NCBI GenBank assembly: GCA_021779665.1
Contig: JAJYAG010000018.1
Span: 1 to 60,598, forward strand
DNA from: Bacteroidota bacterium
Lineage (GTDB): Bacteria; Bacteroidota; Bacteroidia; Bacteroidales; JAAUTT01
Direction of reading: 5' to 3'
Length of the DNA: 60,598 nt
Positions within the stretch are counted from its first letter, which is position 1. The number at the start of each line of letters is the position of its first letter. This document shows, one piece after another, positions 42,741 to 50,927 of this stretch. The position numbers and the translations under genes were made by a program. The notes beneath the pieces are model-generated. The model did not search any database, had not been told where the DNA came from, and saw only the letters and a program-made list of their open reading frames with translations.

Positions 42741-44840
42741 ATGAAGCCTTTTTTGCCTGCAATCACTTGCATTGTATTGGTTGTTGCTTGTCAGCAGCCC
42801 GAAAAACTGCAATATCCTGTTACGAAAAAAGTCGACACCGTTGATACCTATTTCGGTGTTAAAGTTCCCGATCCTTACCGTTGGCTCGAGGACGATAATT
42901 CCGAAGAAACAAAAGCCTGGGTAAAAGCCCAGAATGAAGTTACTTTCGGGTATCTTGAGAAAATTCCCTACAGAAATAAAATTCAGGAGCGTTTTACTGA
43001 GATGTGGAATTTTGAACGCCGCATGTTGCTGAATAAAGAAGCGGATGTTTATTACTACGAAGGTAATAATGGCCTTCAGAACCAGAATGTTTTGTACTAC
43101 AAGAAATCGCTTTCCGATGAACCTAAGGTTTTGCTTGATCCGAATACCCTGTCGGAGAAAGGTACCATGGCTTTAAATACTTATGCTGTTTCTTCGGATG
43201 GAAAATACCTGGGTTATGCTGTTTCGAACAGTGGTTCGGACTGGGCCGAAATTTTTGTTAAAGAGATTGAATCCGGTAAATTATTGGACGATCATATCAA
43301 ATGGGTAAAATTCTCTGGAATTGCCTGGGATAAGGGTGGCTTTTACTATACGCGCTACGATGAACCTAAAGGCAAGGAATTAACGGGCCGGAATGACTTC
43401 CACAAGTTATATTATCATAAACTGGGAACTTCTCAGGACAAAGATATCCTGGTGATGCAGCACAGCGATCCCCGTGTTAGTTTCGGCGCTCAGGTTACTG
43501 AAGATAGAAATTATCTGGTGATTTACGAGAGCAAAGGTTTTGATGGCAATAAGATCACCATCAGGGATATTGTTTCCAAAAAAGATCTTAAAACTTTTGG
43601 AACGGATTACTCCGTTAAGTATTCCGTTGTTGGAAATTTTGGAACGACTTTCTATGTTATTACTAATGAAGGAGCTCCAAACAATAAACTATGGGCGGTA
43701 GATGTTAAAACCGGGAAAGAGAATATTACTGTTATTCCCGAAAAGGATTTTGTGTTAGAAGGTGCTTACCTGAACGGAAAAGATAAGATTATCGCTCATT
43801 ATCTTAAAGATGCTCAGGCCAAAATTGAATTTTACGATGTCAATGGAAAATACCTTAAGGATATTAAGCTTCCCGCCCCGGGAACCGTTACAGATATATA
43901 TTCCAAAGCCGGGAATGATGAGATATTTTACACCTTCACTGCTTTTACTTATCCAACATCGAGTTTTGTTTACAACCAGAATAACGATGAACTGAAACCA
44001 TTCTTTACTTCAAAACTTGATTTCAATCCCGAAGAATACGAAACCAAACAGATTTTTTACACAAGCAAGGATGGAACCAAAGTGCCTATGTTTGTAGTTC
44101 ATAAGAAGGGAATTGAGTTGAACGGAAAAAATCCAACCCTGCTTTATGGCTACGGTGGTTTTGATGTGAATATTACCCCAGGTTTCAGCGTTTCCCGTTT
44201 GTTATGGCTGCAGAGTGGAGGAATTTATGTTTCGGCAAATATCAGAGGAGGAGGGGAGTATGGCAAAAAATGGCACGAAGGCGGTACCAAACTGAATAAG
44301 CAGAATGTTTTCGACGACTTTATAGCTGCTGCCGAATACCTGATTCAGAACAAATATACATCTCCCGAGAAGTTGGCTGTTATGGGCGGTTCAAATGGAG
44401 GTTTGCTCATCGGAGCCGTTGTAAATCAGCGTCCTGAATTGTTTGGAGCTGCCATTCCTGCAGTAGGAGTAATGGATATGCTTCGTTTCCATAAGTTTAC
44501 CATAGGCGCTGCCTGGAGTTCCGATTATGGTTCGAGTGAAGACTCTTCCCAGTTCAATTACATCTATAAATATTCGCCGCTTCATAATATCAGCGATTCT
44601 AAGAATTATCCTGCTATAATGGTTACCACTGCCGATCACGATGACCGGGTGGTTCCGGCTCACTCTTTCAAGTATATTGCCACGCTGCAGGAGAAGTATA
44701 AAGGTGAAAACCCGGTTTTAATCCGTATCCAGACTAATGCCGGTCATGGTGCCGGTAAACCAACTGCAGTTATCATCGCAGAACAGGCGGATATCTATTC
44801 GTTCCTGTTTAAAAATCTGAAGGTAGATCCTAAGCTTTAG
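42741..44840 (+). CDS. Prolyl oligopeptidase family serine peptidase (S9A)
   Basis: 699 residues with a short lipoprotein signal (VVACQQ). The N-terminal arm VKVPDPYRWLEDDNSEETKAWVKAQN is the standard S9A opening. A seven-bladed propeller fills residues about 80-430, and the catalytic domain follows with GGSNGG nucleophile Ser551, DHDDRVVP Asp635 and NAGHGAG His669. It cleaves short peptides after proline. The lipid anchor implies an envelope location, common for the Bacteroidota version. It starts 28 bases after nuoN and may be co-transcribed by read-through, without evident functional link. Confidence 0.94.
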   Translation: MKPFLPAITCIVLVVACQQPEKLQYPVTKKVDTVDTYFGVKVPDPYRWLEDDNSEETKAWVKAQNEVTFGYLEKIPYRNKIQERFTEMWNFERRMLLNKEADVYYYEGNNGLQNQNVLYYKKSLSDEPKVLLDPNTLSEKGTMALNTYAVSSDGKYLGYAVSNSGSDWAEIFVKEIESGKLLDDHIKWVKFSGIAWDKGGFYYTRYDEPKGKELTGRNDFHKLYYHKLGTSQDKDILVMQHSDPRVSFGAQVTEDRNYLVIYESKGFDGNKITIRDIVSKKDLKTFGTDYSVKYSVVGNFGTTFYVITNEGAPNNKLWAVDVKTGKENITVIPEKDFVLEGAYLNGKDKIIAHYLKDAQAKIEFYDVNGKYLKDIKLPAPGTVTDIYSKAGNDEIFYTFTAFTYPTSSFVYNQNNDELKPFFTSKLDFNPEEYETKQIFYTSKDGTKVPMFVVHKKGIELNGKNPTLLYGYGGFDVNITPGFSVSRLLWLQSGGIYVSANIRGGGEYGKKWHEGGTKLNKQNVFDDFIAAAEYLIQNKYTSPEKLAVMGGSNGGLLIGAVVNQRPELFGAAIPAVGVMDMLRFHKFTIGAAWSSDYGSSEDSSQFNYIYKYSPLHNISDSKNYPAIMVTTADHDDRVVPAHSFKYIATLQEKYKGENPVLIRIQTNAGHGAGKPTAVIIAEQADIYSFLFKNLKVDPKL

Positions 44841-44880
44841 TACCATTGGCCAGTAATGATTTGTAAAAGAGTAAAATAAA

Positions 44881-45020
44881 TAGATTTCTCATTACACTCG
44901 AAATGACAATGAGGTAGTTAGATTTAGGAGGTGGGTAAGTTGGCGGCGAAGCCGCCAACTTACCCACCTCCATTTTAATCCAATAATAGCCTTGTCATTT
45001 CGACCGCAGGGAGAAATCTA
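44881..45020. mobile_element. MITE-like element with a 21-bp perfect hairpin
   Basis: Outer imperfect inverted repeats (TAGATTTCTC + CGAAATGACAA at 44881-44909; complement at 44992-45020, with an 8-base unpaired patch) enclose a perfect hairpin at 44927-44971: 21-base arms and a GAA loop, whose tip reads GCGAAGC. No coding sequence. The AGATTTCTC...GTCGAAATGACA type ends recall dispersed non-coding repeats of Bacteroidota genomes. It lies in the 313-base gap between two converging genes. Confidence 0.75.
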
Positions 45021-45071
45021 TTAATTTTTACAGGACAACATTGAAGCTTTAATATATTTTGAAGCCTATCC

Positions 45072-45100
45072 GGAACATCGCTCGCTAAGATCGATGTTCC
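45072..45100. terminator. Stem-loop between convergent genes
   Basis: GGAACATCG / CGATGTTCC arms with an 11-base loop, just downstream of the MITE-like element and about 55 bases from the 3' end of the minus-strand gene. A CCTAAC/CCTAAA phrase repeat (about 45118-45148) lies between. It could terminate transcription from either side. Confidence 0.4.
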
Positions 45101-45153
45101 AGATTTTTGGCTTTTTACCTAACGCCTAAACCCCTAACACCTAAGTCCCTCAC

Positions 45154-45507
45154 TCAAAACCACCGGTTTATTAAAATACGCGGCACATTTATTCCGTACC
45201 ATTGATTGGCATAAACGCAATAAAGCACAAAAATAAGAATCGCAAAGACCAGGATTGTTCCCAACACCTTTCCAAACATATTATGTCCCTTGCTCATCGC
45301 TTTTTTAGCAAATGTGGTGACCATCTCATCCAGAAACTTAAAAGCAGGATATAAAATGATTACAAGAACAGCCATTCCTATTGCTGTAAATTTCATCGGA
45401 TTTGTAATGCCCCTGTAATTCATCAGATAATCAGTAATATAACCTGTAAGTAAATTAACCACTAAAACAGTCACAACCAATACGCAAAAACTGAAAAGAT
45501 TTTTCAT
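45154..45507 (-). CDS. Small three-helix membrane protein, unknown
   Basis: 117 residues with hydrophobic helices at about 5-25, 40-60 and 84-104, and a basic middle loop (KFLDEMVTTFAKKAMSKGHN). There are no recognised motifs. The length and codon use look like a real gene, and the ATG at 45507 faces the divergent SDR gene across an 87-base gap. Function unknown. Confidence 0.6.
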   Translation of the reverse strand: MKNLFSFCVLVVTVLVVNLLTGYITDYLMNYRGITNPMKFTAIGMAVLVIILYPAFKFLDEMVTTFAKKAMSKGHNMFGKVLGTILVFAILIFVLYCVYANQWYGINVPRILINRWF

Positions 45508-45571
45508 AAACTATATTTCCTCTGATAATTGAATTTTGCCATAAAGTTTGTAATTTAATTGAGAAATAAAA

Positions 45572-45585
45572 TTACTGATCAGTAA
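45572..45585. promoter_or_regulatory. 14-base palindrome before NmrA-type gene
   Basis: TTACTGATCAGTAA is a perfect palindrome ending nine bases before the ATG at 45595, within the divergent gap. It could be a repressor operator controlling one or both genes. Inference only. Confidence 0.35.
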
Positions 45586-45594
45586 AATCGAGTT

Positions 45595-46452
45595 ATGGAA
45601 AGAGTGTTAATAACAGGAGCCACCGGAAATGTTGGAAGTTACGTATTGGAATTTTTAAAGAGAGATAATAACATTGAAGTAATTGTAGCGATAAGCCGTC
45701 CTGAAAGTGCGAAAAAGTTTTCACCCGATATAAAAACAACAGTTCTGGATTTCGAAAATCCGGCAACGTTTGAAACATCATTGGACCAAGTAGATCGTAT
45801 TTTTCTGATGCGCCCACCTCATATTTCAAAAACGAAAACTACTTTTCAGCCTTTTATTGAAACTGCGAAAAAGAAGGGAGTCAGGCATATCGTATTTCTT
45901 TCCCTTATTGGCGTTGAAAGCAATAAGATAGTTCCTCATTATAAAATAGAGCAATATATTCTGTCTTCAGGTATTCCGTATACCTTTCTGAGTGCCGGTT
46001 TCTTTATGCAAAATCTTAATACGACTCACCTGGACGATATTAGAGATCTTCATAAAATAATTCTTCCGGCCGGAAATGGTAAAACAAGTTTTGTTGATAC
46101 CCGTGACGTTGCAGAGGTTGGTGCTCTTGCGCTTTCTACCGGTGACCATTTTAATAAAAGATACAATCTGACAGGCAACGTTGCTTTAACTTATTATGAA
46201 GTGGCTTATGTTTTAAGCACTGTGCTCGGAACAGAAATAATTTACCAACCTGTTTCTGTAATTAGGTTTTTTAGGCACATGAAAAGGCAGGGACATAAAA
46301 CTGCATATGTGATGGTTGTTACAGTGCTCTACCTTGTAACAAAGTTTGGCAAAGCAGGAAGTATTTATCCGGATATTCAACAACTACTTAACAGATTGCC
46401 AATTCCATTCGAAAAGTACACACGCGATCATGTTAAATATTTTAAAAAATAG
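45595..46452 (+). CDS. NmrA/SDR-type NAD(P)-binding protein
   Basis: 285 residues of the atypical SDR (NmrA/QOR2-like) family. The N-terminal VLITGATGNVGSYVLEFL is the G-x-x-G-x-x-G nucleotide-binding loop. VDRIFLMRPPHISK, RHIVFLSLIGVESNK and PYTFLSAGFFMQNL fit the family, while the Tyr-x-x-x-Lys catalytic pair of classical SDRs is not clear. Related proteins are quinone reductases or redox sensors. Single gene behind a palindrome; substrate unknown. Confidence 0.85.
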   Translation: MERVLITGATGNVGSYVLEFLKRDNNIEVIVAISRPESAKKFSPDIKTTVLDFENPATFETSLDQVDRIFLMRPPHISKTKTTFQPFIETAKKKGVRHIVFLSLIGVESNKIVPHYKIEQYILSSGIPYTFLSAGFFMQNLNTTHLDDIRDLHKIILPAGNGKTSFVDTRDVAEVGALALSTGDHFNKRYNLTGNVALTYYEVAYVLSTVLGTEIIYQPVSVIRFFRHMKRQGHKTAYVMVVTVLYLVTKFGKAGSIYPDIQQLLNRLPIPFEKYTRDHVKYFKK

Positions 46453-46584
46453 GATTTCCCGGTATTTAAATCGATATATCTCGATAATGTCAGATGAAAA
46501 AGTCTGCATATAATGATGAGCATATCTGTTGAATCACTAAAAAAGTCTACCGCTTTTATTAGAAGGCAGCTGGTTTTAAACATC

Positions 46585-46598
46585 TATATTAGTATAAA
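46585..46598 (+). promoter_or_regulatory. TATATTAGTATAAA motif upstream of hexaheme cytochrome
   Basis: This 14-base sequence is identical to one upstream of the Crp/Fnr gene (54993-55006). It ends 34 bases before the ATG at 46633. Taken from one base earlier it reads CTATA-N4-TATAA, nearly the TTATA-N4-TATAA palindrome; its first eight bases TATATTAG also differ from the -7 consensus by one base. Either an operator or a -7 box, or both. Confidence 0.45.
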
Positions 46599-46632
46599 AT
46601 AAAAAAGACCAATAGGACTAAAAAACTCAGTT

Positions 46633-47766
46633 ATGAAAAAATTTTTAAGAATCAATTTGTTTTTAGCCACTGTTTGTATTCTTGCAATGGCTGCATTTAC
46701 CGCTTGTGAAGGCCCTGCTGGTGTTCCGGGAGAAGATGGTCAGGCCGGTGTTGATGCTAACGAAACCTGTAAAAAATGTCACAATTCAACTTCTGGAATG
46801 GTAGCAAAGAGCAAACAATTAAATCATTCTTTGCATGCTTCAGGAGAAGCCTGGCTTGAAGGAACAAGAAATAGTTGTGCTCCTTGTCACTCAAATGAAG
46901 GTTTTCTTGATGTAATAGCTAAAAAGCCTGCTAAGAATAAGTATAATGCTTCAGCAGCAGCTTTAACTGATCCTACATCGTTTAGTTGCCGTACCTGTCA
47001 TAAGATCCACACAGCTTATGATTCGACTGACTATGCATTTACAACCACAGCCCCGATCGATATGCTTATTGATACCACCAAAACTTTAACTCTCGATTTT
47101 GGAACGGGCTCAAGCAGCAATCTCTGTGCTAAATGCCACCAGCCACGTATTGTTAAGCAAATGGACTTCAATGGAGCTCCTACGACAGCTTATACTGCTA
47201 TAACAAGTTACAGATGGGGTACTCACTATGGTACTCAGGGTGCGATTGCAGGTGGTAAAGGTGCAATGGAATTTACCGGAGCAGAAACTTATGCCAACTC
47301 AGCTCACAAAGCGGGTGCTACTTGTGCTTCCTGCCATGGCGCTGCTGCTTCAGGTATTTCGGGAGGACACACCTTCAGCGTTGTGAACGAAGAAACCGGC
47401 GCCATCAATACCAATGGTTGTGTTAAATGTCACACTACAGGAACGTCAGCTTTGACTACTAAAATTAATAACACTAAAACTGAAATTGATAATTTGCTTA
47501 ATCAATTAGGTGCAAAACTGGATGCTTTTCTTGAAAAGGAAGATGGCGCTTACACAGGTTATATTGATCTTTACGATGCAAGTGCCAATAGTAATGCAAG
47601 GTATAAAAACCCAAACAGTGGCAATGTTGCTTTGCCGACTGTAGACAACCGCACTGCTGCAGCATTGGTTAACTTCATGCTTGTCTTCAGAGACAAAAGC
47701 CATGGTATTCACAATTATCCTTATACAAGGGCATTGTTGAAAAATTCAATTGCTGCATTACCTTAG
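46633..47766 (+). CDS. Hexaheme cytochrome c lipoprotein with collagen-like stretch
   Basis: 377 residues. The lipobox FTAC ends at Cys25. Directly after come five Gly-X-Y triplets (GPAGVPGEDGQAGVD, residues 27-41). Six CXXCH heme sites follow: Cys46-His50, Cys82-His86, Cys119-His123, Cys165-His169, Cys231-His235 and Cys263-His267, with additional His residues (for example HSLH, THYG, SAHK, GGHTF) able to act as distal ligands. The last 100 residues have no heme motif. It is probably a surface- or periplasm-exposed electron carrier. It is transcribed alone, closed by a terminator, next to the minus-strand quinol:cytochrome operon and sharing a promoter motif with its regulator. Confidence 0.88.
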   Translation: MKKFLRINLFLATVCILAMAAFTACEGPAGVPGEDGQAGVDANETCKKCHNSTSGMVAKSKQLNHSLHASGEAWLEGTRNSCAPCHSNEGFLDVIAKKPAKNKYNASAAALTDPTSFSCRTCHKIHTAYDSTDYAFTTTAPIDMLIDTTKTLTLDFGTGSSSNLCAKCHQPRIVKQMDFNGAPTTAYTAITSYRWGTHYGTQGAIAGGKGAMEFTGAETYANSAHKAGATCASCHGAAASGISGGHTFSVVNEETGAINTNGCVKCHTTGTSALTTKINNTKTEIDNLLNQLGAKLDAFLEKEDGAYTGYIDLYDASANSNARYKNPNSGNVALPTVDNRTAAALVNFMLVFRDKSHGIHNYPYTRALLKNSIAALP

Positions 47767-47801
47767 TGATTTTTCTGACTCTTACCAATAGAACTAACTT
47801 A

Positions 47802-47829
47802 AAAGCCGCCCGATGGGGTGGCTTTTTTT
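47802..47829 (+). terminator. Rho-independent terminator of hexaheme gene
   Basis: A 10-bp stem (AAAGCCGCCC / GGGTGGCTTT with one G-T pair) and a 4-base loop are followed by TTTT, 36 bases after the stop. Confidence 0.85.
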
Positions 47830-48241
47830 GTTTTATCATGAATCTCATGTAATCTGGTTATCTCACATTTTTCCTTCAATACATGTATAGTTGCATTTTC
47901 TCATCAGTTACAATGTTACCTGGAGTCCAGATGTCTGTAAAAAATGATGTATGAAATTGTTGGGAAGACTTCTACTACTCTTGTCTGACGCTTAACTCAA
48001 TTATTTGTGTATTAGAGTCATCCAAAACGAAGCGGTCTCACAGTAGGTAATCTAATCTTTTTTATAGGACACTAATTAAGGCGTGTTCGACCTTGGATTA
48101 ACTTAGCAGAGAAAGCACAAGAAGCTTGTTTTACCTTATTTCTGGCGCTTCAAAGCTATTTAAATTCTACTTAAATATATTTACCAGCACTTGTTACTAA
48201 ATTTCTGGTTTATTGAAAATTTAACTTTTTTTTAAGGAAAC
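47830..48241. other. Non-coding gap between convergent units
   Basis: About 410 bases between two facing terminators. I see no reading frame longer than a few dozen codons, no repeat shared with the other spacers, and no RNA-gene signature. It may hold decayed sequence. Confidence 0.4.
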
Positions 48242-48271
48242 AAAAAAGGCGGAAAACTAAGTTCCCGCCTT
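48242..48271 (-). terminator. Rho-independent terminator of cluster B operon
   Basis: On the minus strand, AAGGCGG / CCGCCTT arms (48265-48271 and 48246-48252) with a 12-base loop are followed by a T run (complement of 48242-48247), 21 bases after the stop of the monoheme cytochrome gene. Confidence 0.85.
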
Positions 48272-48292
48272 GCTTTAATGCTCTAATTCAAA

Positions 48293-48703
48293 CTATTGTT
48301 TAAAAGTTCTCATGTAGTTAACAATAGCCCAAATATCATTGTCGTCAATTTTCTTGTCGTATTTTGGCATCTCACCTCTGCCAAATTTAGTTTTGTAGAA
48401 ATGTTCACCGTCAGTTTGGTTCTGATAGACTGGTTTCGACATGTCTCCTGCAGGAGTGTCCAAAGTACGGGCTTTAGGTCCGTCTCCAAGGCCTTTCTTA
48501 CCATGACATGAAGCACAATTCTGGTTGTACAATGCTTTACCATTAGCTATGGATTCCGGTGATGATTTAACCGGGTTTTTCATAGATTTGTAGTTAGCAG
48601 GTACATCCCATGGCTTTGGCTGAGCTGCAACAAACGACATTAAAAAAACTACTGCCAATGCAACACCAGCAATAGATGATAACATTTTAACTGCTTTTTT
48701 CAT
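48293..48703 (-). CDS. Monoheme class I cytochrome c
   Basis: 136 residues with a signal peptide (cleavage near SFVAAQ). The heme site is Cys63-Ala-Ser-Cys66-His67 (NCASCHGKKGLGDGPKA), and GRGEMPKYD supplies the axial Met. DNDIWAIVNYMRTF is the usual C-terminal helix of class I cytochromes. It is a small periplasmic carrier, last gene of the cluster B operon, probably taking electrons from the membrane complex. It has a perfect AGGAGG Shine-Dalgarno sequence (complement of 48708-48713), rare in this phylum, just upstream of the ATG. Confidence 0.92.
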   Translation of the reverse strand: MKKAVKMLSSIAGVALAVVFLMSFVAAQPKPWDVPANYKSMKNPVKSSPESIANGKALYNQNCASCHGKKGLGDGPKARTLDTPAGDMSKPVYQNQTDGEHFYKTKFGRGEMPKYDKKIDDNDIWAIVNYMRTFKQ

Positions 48704-48741
48704 ATTACCTCCTTGTTTAAAATTATTCTACTTCTATTTTG

Positions 48742-49590
48742 CTAAACTCTGTTTTTTATACGTCTTAATTGAAAAATTACATAAGCATAGTGTGCCCAAA
48801 CTCCTACCAATAGGATGGTTAAACTTACAATCATCCATAAAGGAGCAATCTGGGTCCATAAAGCACGGTGTGTAACCAGAACTTTCTGCTTAGGTATACC
48901 CCATTGTACTGTTGCTGCAGACTCAAGATTTCCATAGGTCTCATGCTCTGCTATAAATGCCACAACATGAAGATTTCCGATTGAATCGCCCGGTAAGTTT
49001 ACAGGAAATTCCAATGAGCCGGTACCTGATTCATCAAGGGTGACTTCACCAACGGGCAAACGGCTAAACATCCGCTGAACCGAAACTACAACCGTTTCTT
49101 CAGCGAGTGGACTTTCACTTCCGTCAGGGTTAATTTTAAAGCCTTCAACCTTTACAGTTTGAATGGTATCAACCATTTCGCAGGTTACTTTTATTCTGGC
49201 TTCGTTGAATAAAGCTTCACCTGAGGCAGATTCATAAAGTTCATTTCCGGAGTAAGTTGCATTAATGGTTATAACACCTTCTTTGCTCCGGGGCAGAATT
49301 ACTCCGGGTTTAATATAAGCATAAGCATACCCGTTTTTATCGGTAACGTTTCCTTCTATATTTAGAGGAGATTCAGAATCTACTGAATAATTTATTGCAG
49401 CACCTGCAATAGGAAAATCAATCTTCCTGTCCATATAAGTTAACCGGGATTTAAGCTCGTAGCTTCCATCGGTCAGCTTTTTAACAGTAAATGTTAAATC
49501 AGGAGTCTTTTTTTCTGTTTCCTGCGAGGTAGCCTTGAATGTAAAGGCTACTATGAATAAAGATGTTAATAAGATATAGAGAGGTCTCAT
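48742..49590 (-). CDS. Unknown Ig-like periplasmic protein with C-terminal membrane helix
   Basis: 282 residues from ATG 49590, two bases after the nrfD-like gene. It has a signal peptide (MRPLYILLTSLFIVAFTFKATSQ), then about 215 residues of beta-rich sequence with Ig-like strand pairs (ELKSRLTYMDRKIDFPIAGAAINYSV, GYAYAYIKPGVIL, GVITINATYSGNELYESASGEA, ITVEGF-like repeats). A single helix follows near 248-268 (WMIVSLTILLVGVWAHYAYVIF), then a basic tail. No Cys-His heme sites. I do not recognise the family. Its fixed place between NrfD and the monoheme cytochrome makes it a candidate accessory subunit of the complex. Confidence 0.7.
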   Translation of the reverse strand: MRPLYILLTSLFIVAFTFKATSQETEKKTPDLTFTVKKLTDGSYELKSRLTYMDRKIDFPIAGAAINYSVDSESPLNIEGNVTDKNGYAYAYIKPGVILPRSKEGVITINATYSGNELYESASGEALFNEARIKVTCEMVDTIQTVKVEGFKINPDGSESPLAEETVVVSVQRMFSRLPVGEVTLDESGTGSLEFPVNLPGDSIGNLHVVAFIAEHETYGNLESAATVQWGIPKQKVLVTHRALWTQIAPLWMIVSLTILLVGVWAHYAYVIFQLRRIKNRV

Positions 49591-49592
49591 GG

Positions 49593-50924
49593 TTAAACAG
49601 TTTTTGGAGCACAATTAACATTTTCTGTTTCCTCTTCTTTTTCAGTTAATTCCGAAACAGAGATGATAGGAATAAATTTCGCAGCAATCATCATGAGCAT
49701 TACAAATACAGCAATACCTGCGGTAAATAATGAGAATTCCACCCATGTTGGCGTATATTTAATCCAGGCTAACCTGTTGTCCTGTATCGGGAGAAAAGGA
49801 GTCTCCAGGGTAGGAACAACTATCAGATAACGGTTAAACCAGAGAGAGATAAGGGTTACCACAGCTCCAAATGTAATGAGGTTAACAGTACGGAATTTTT
49901 TGAATGCCAGTATCACCATTGGAACAATAACACCAACATAGTTGGCTACCACGAACTCCCAAAAATACTGCTTAAAAAGATGATCTATCAGTACTTTATC
50001 CATTTTTACCGAACCATACCATTTTGTAAGATAGTCGCTGAAAGTAAAATATCCATAGAATGCTCCAAGAATAAGAAGCATAATTCCAACATTTACGAAA
50101 TGCTGACAGGTAATATATTCTTCAAGTTTAAAGATTTTGCGGTAAAACCACATAAGCACAATGAGTAAACCTGTTCCTGAATATACAGCAGCAATAACAA
50201 AATATGGTCCAAAAATGGTACTGTGCCAGCCCGGCTGAAGCGTAACGCCAAAGATCCATGCCAAAACTGAATATACGATGATTGCAATAGAAATAACCAT
50301 TGCAGCCATGATATTTTTGCTTCGCTTTATAAGTTTAACCTGCATAGGCGTTCCCGTGTAGTTCATTGCCAAAATTTTATAAAGTTTTTTCTTCCAGGCA
50401 GGTACATTTAACCCCTTGAAATCCCTGAGTTTGGCAAAATCTTCAATAAACGAAAGATACAAATAAAGTAAACAACCTACAATATCCGTGCTGATAGCAA
50501 TTACGTCCCAGGTGATTGGAGACTGGATACGCGGATACAATATCAGATAGTGAAGACGGTCGAAACGGCCCACACAGAACAAAATAAAACAAGGACCTAT
50601 TAACAGGGAAATTACGGTAATTAATTCTCCCATACGCATAATTGGTTTTCTCCATGGAGTCTTCATAAGGTGCAATGCGCCTGAAAGGATGGCGCCTGCA
50701 TAACTCAACCCCATAAAAAATATGAAATTTACAATGTAAACTCCCCAAACAACATGGTCGCGCATACCAGTTACATCATGACCGTAAGAAATCTGATATG
50801 TAAGGCCATAAATCCCGATTATAAACAGCATCAACATTACTCCGAACACCAGCCACCATTTTCTGGATGGATTTTCAAGCTGCGGAGCAAATTCCTTTAA
50901 TATTACATCTGAGGTCTTTTCCAT
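49593..50924 (-). CDS. NrfD/PsrC-type membrane quinol-interacting subunit
   Basis: 443 residues with about ten hydrophobic helices, matching the NrfD/polysulfide reductase membrane-subunit family. GLTYQISYGHDVTGMRDHVVWGVYIVNFIFFMGLSYAGAILSGALHL is the first-helix region, and GMRD...WG.YI..F.F..G...G is the family pattern. This subunit binds menaquinol at the inner membrane and passes electrons to the ferredoxin-like partner encoded three bases upstream. Unlike Act/Hmc systems there is one NrfD gene and no molybdopterin subunit. It uses no heme itself. Confidence 0.9.
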   Translation of the reverse strand: MEKTSDVILKEFAPQLENPSRKWWLVFGVMLMLFIIGIYGLTYQISYGHDVTGMRDHVVWGVYIVNFIFFMGLSYAGAILSGALHLMKTPWRKPIMRMGELITVISLLIGPCFILFCVGRFDRLHYLILYPRIQSPITWDVIAISTDIVGCLLYLYLSFIEDFAKLRDFKGLNVPAWKKKLYKILAMNYTGTPMQVKLIKRSKNIMAAMVISIAIIVYSVLAWIFGVTLQPGWHSTIFGPYFVIAAVYSGTGLLIVLMWFYRKIFKLEEYITCQHFVNVGIMLLILGAFYGYFTFSDYLTKWYGSVKMDKVLIDHLFKQYFWEFVVANYVGVIVPMVILAFKKFRTVNLITFGAVVTLISLWFNRYLIVVPTLETPFLPIQDNRLAWIKYTPTWVEFSLFTAGIAVFVMLMMIAAKFIPIISVSELTEKEEETENVNCAPKTV

Positions 50925-50927
50925 AGG

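Noticed and set aside
47830-48241. A small gene or RNA in the 410-base gap.
   Set aside because: No frame of useful length and no recognisable RNA structure beyond the two flanking terminators.
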